From Shewanella hafniensis (lineage in GTDB: Bacteria; Pseudomonadota; Gammaproteobacteria; Enterobacterales; Shewanellaceae), in assembly GCF_019655335.1 (NCBI RefSeq), contig NZ_BPFD01000052.1:1-33145 (forward strand): a DNA stretch of 33,145 nucleotides. The letters run 5' to 3'. Both the position numbers and the translations under genes were made by a program. Of this stretch, positions 32,802-33,145 are shown one piece after another. The notes beneath the pieces are model-generated. The model made no database searches. It was not told where the DNA came from and was given only the letters and a program-made list of their open reading frames with translations. Positions within the stretch are counted from its first letter, which is position 1, and every line of letters begins with the position of its first letter.

Positions 32802-33110
32802 CTACTCAATTAATGCGATCTGCTTCTGAATTTGTTGATCTAATAAACCATCAATGCAATGTAACGATGTCAGTAAGCATGGCATGGTGAGACGATAAAA
32901 AATCTGCTTACCTCGTTTTTCCATATCCACAATTCCAGCATGGCGCAAAACGGATAAGTGCTTAGAAATTGTCGAAAAATCGACATCGACGCCCTCAACA
33001 AACTCACAAACACATTTCTCACCCTGTGCAAGTTGCTCAACCATCCACAATCGCGTTGGATGACCGAGAGCCTTGAAAATATTGGCTTTTAATATAATTC
33101 GTTGTTTCAT
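32802..33110 (-). CDS. arsR: ArsR-family repressor of arsEFG (third)
   Basis: 102-residue winged-helix repressor. It has a KCVCEF motif (Cys33, Cys35), the recognition helix FSTISKHLSVLRHAGIV and further Cys in the C-terminal helix. It is 60 bases upstream of arsE on the same strand, so it is the autoregulated first gene of arsREFG. I prefer the ATG at 33108-33110; a GTG at 33125 would add 5 residues. The promoter lies beyond the right edge of the window, or in its last few bases. Confidence 0.88.
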   Translation of the reverse strand: MKQRIILKANIFKALGHPTRLWMVEQLAQGEKCVCEFVEGVDVDFSTISKHLSVLRHAGIVDMEKRGKQIFYRLTMPCLLTSLHCIDGLLDQQIQKQIALIE

Positions 33111-33145
33111 GTTATGAAAGTCCACAGATGTTGAACGATTGGATC

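Overview
The window looks like a chromosome segment of a Shewanella species of the S. putrefaciens / ANA-3 kind. Three observations point there. The ArrA protein is 854 residues long once its start is corrected, with the molybdenum-ligand cysteine at 193 as in strain ANA-3. An arsDABC operon is divergent from arrAB. Two ars modules (an arsR/arsP pair and arsREFG) resemble ones described from S. putrefaciens. The species assignment is inference.

Left part (1-10.3 kb), mostly housekeeping: a LysE/RhtB exporter, a rhombotarget lipoprotein with a GlyGly-CTERM tail, peptide deformylase, an alkyltransferase-like DNA repair protein, a DUF3108 exported protein, a class II glutamine amidotransferase, fadE with a PsrA-like operator, and an NhaP-type antiporter with an RCK domain.

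Middle (10.5-14.3 kb): a 49-base 3' fragment of tRNA-Asp with the terminator that would follow it, probably an old island attachment scar. Next come a decayed IS5-family transposase and a sulP-usp pair.

Right part (14.3 kb to the end) is an arsenic island with several layers. (a) A minus-strand run reads arsC-arsR-arsC-arsP-thioredoxin-phosphatase-GAPDH-arsJ and ends with a small exported protein. It covers arsenate reduction, permease efflux and the 1-arseno-3-phosphoglycerate (GAPDH/ArsJ) route. (b) A second arsR with a C-terminal Cys-Cys pair is divergent from a second arsP that carries a cysteine-rich repeat loop. It is followed by a eukaryotic-type glutathione synthetase homologue. This is probably an organoarsenical (methylarsenite) module. 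(c) arrAB encodes respiratory arsenate reductase. (d) arsDABC encodes the arsenite pump with its metallochaperone and a glutaredoxin-type arsenate reductase. (e) arsREFG is an aromatic-arsenical module in which arsG is broken by a 7-bp tandem duplication.

Four sites share an ATATG-N6-CRTAT palindrome. They lie before the small exported protein, arsC(1), arsC(2)-arsR and arsD/arrA, so one ArsR regulon probably ties (a), (c) and (d) together. CRP-like and FNR/EtrA-like sites lie on the arrA side of the arr/ars control region. The least understood parts are the eukaryotic-type glutathione synthetase, the Cys-repeat loop of the second ArsP, the tyrosine-phosphatase-like protein beside GAPDH/ArsJ, and the ArsR-box-controlled exported protein.
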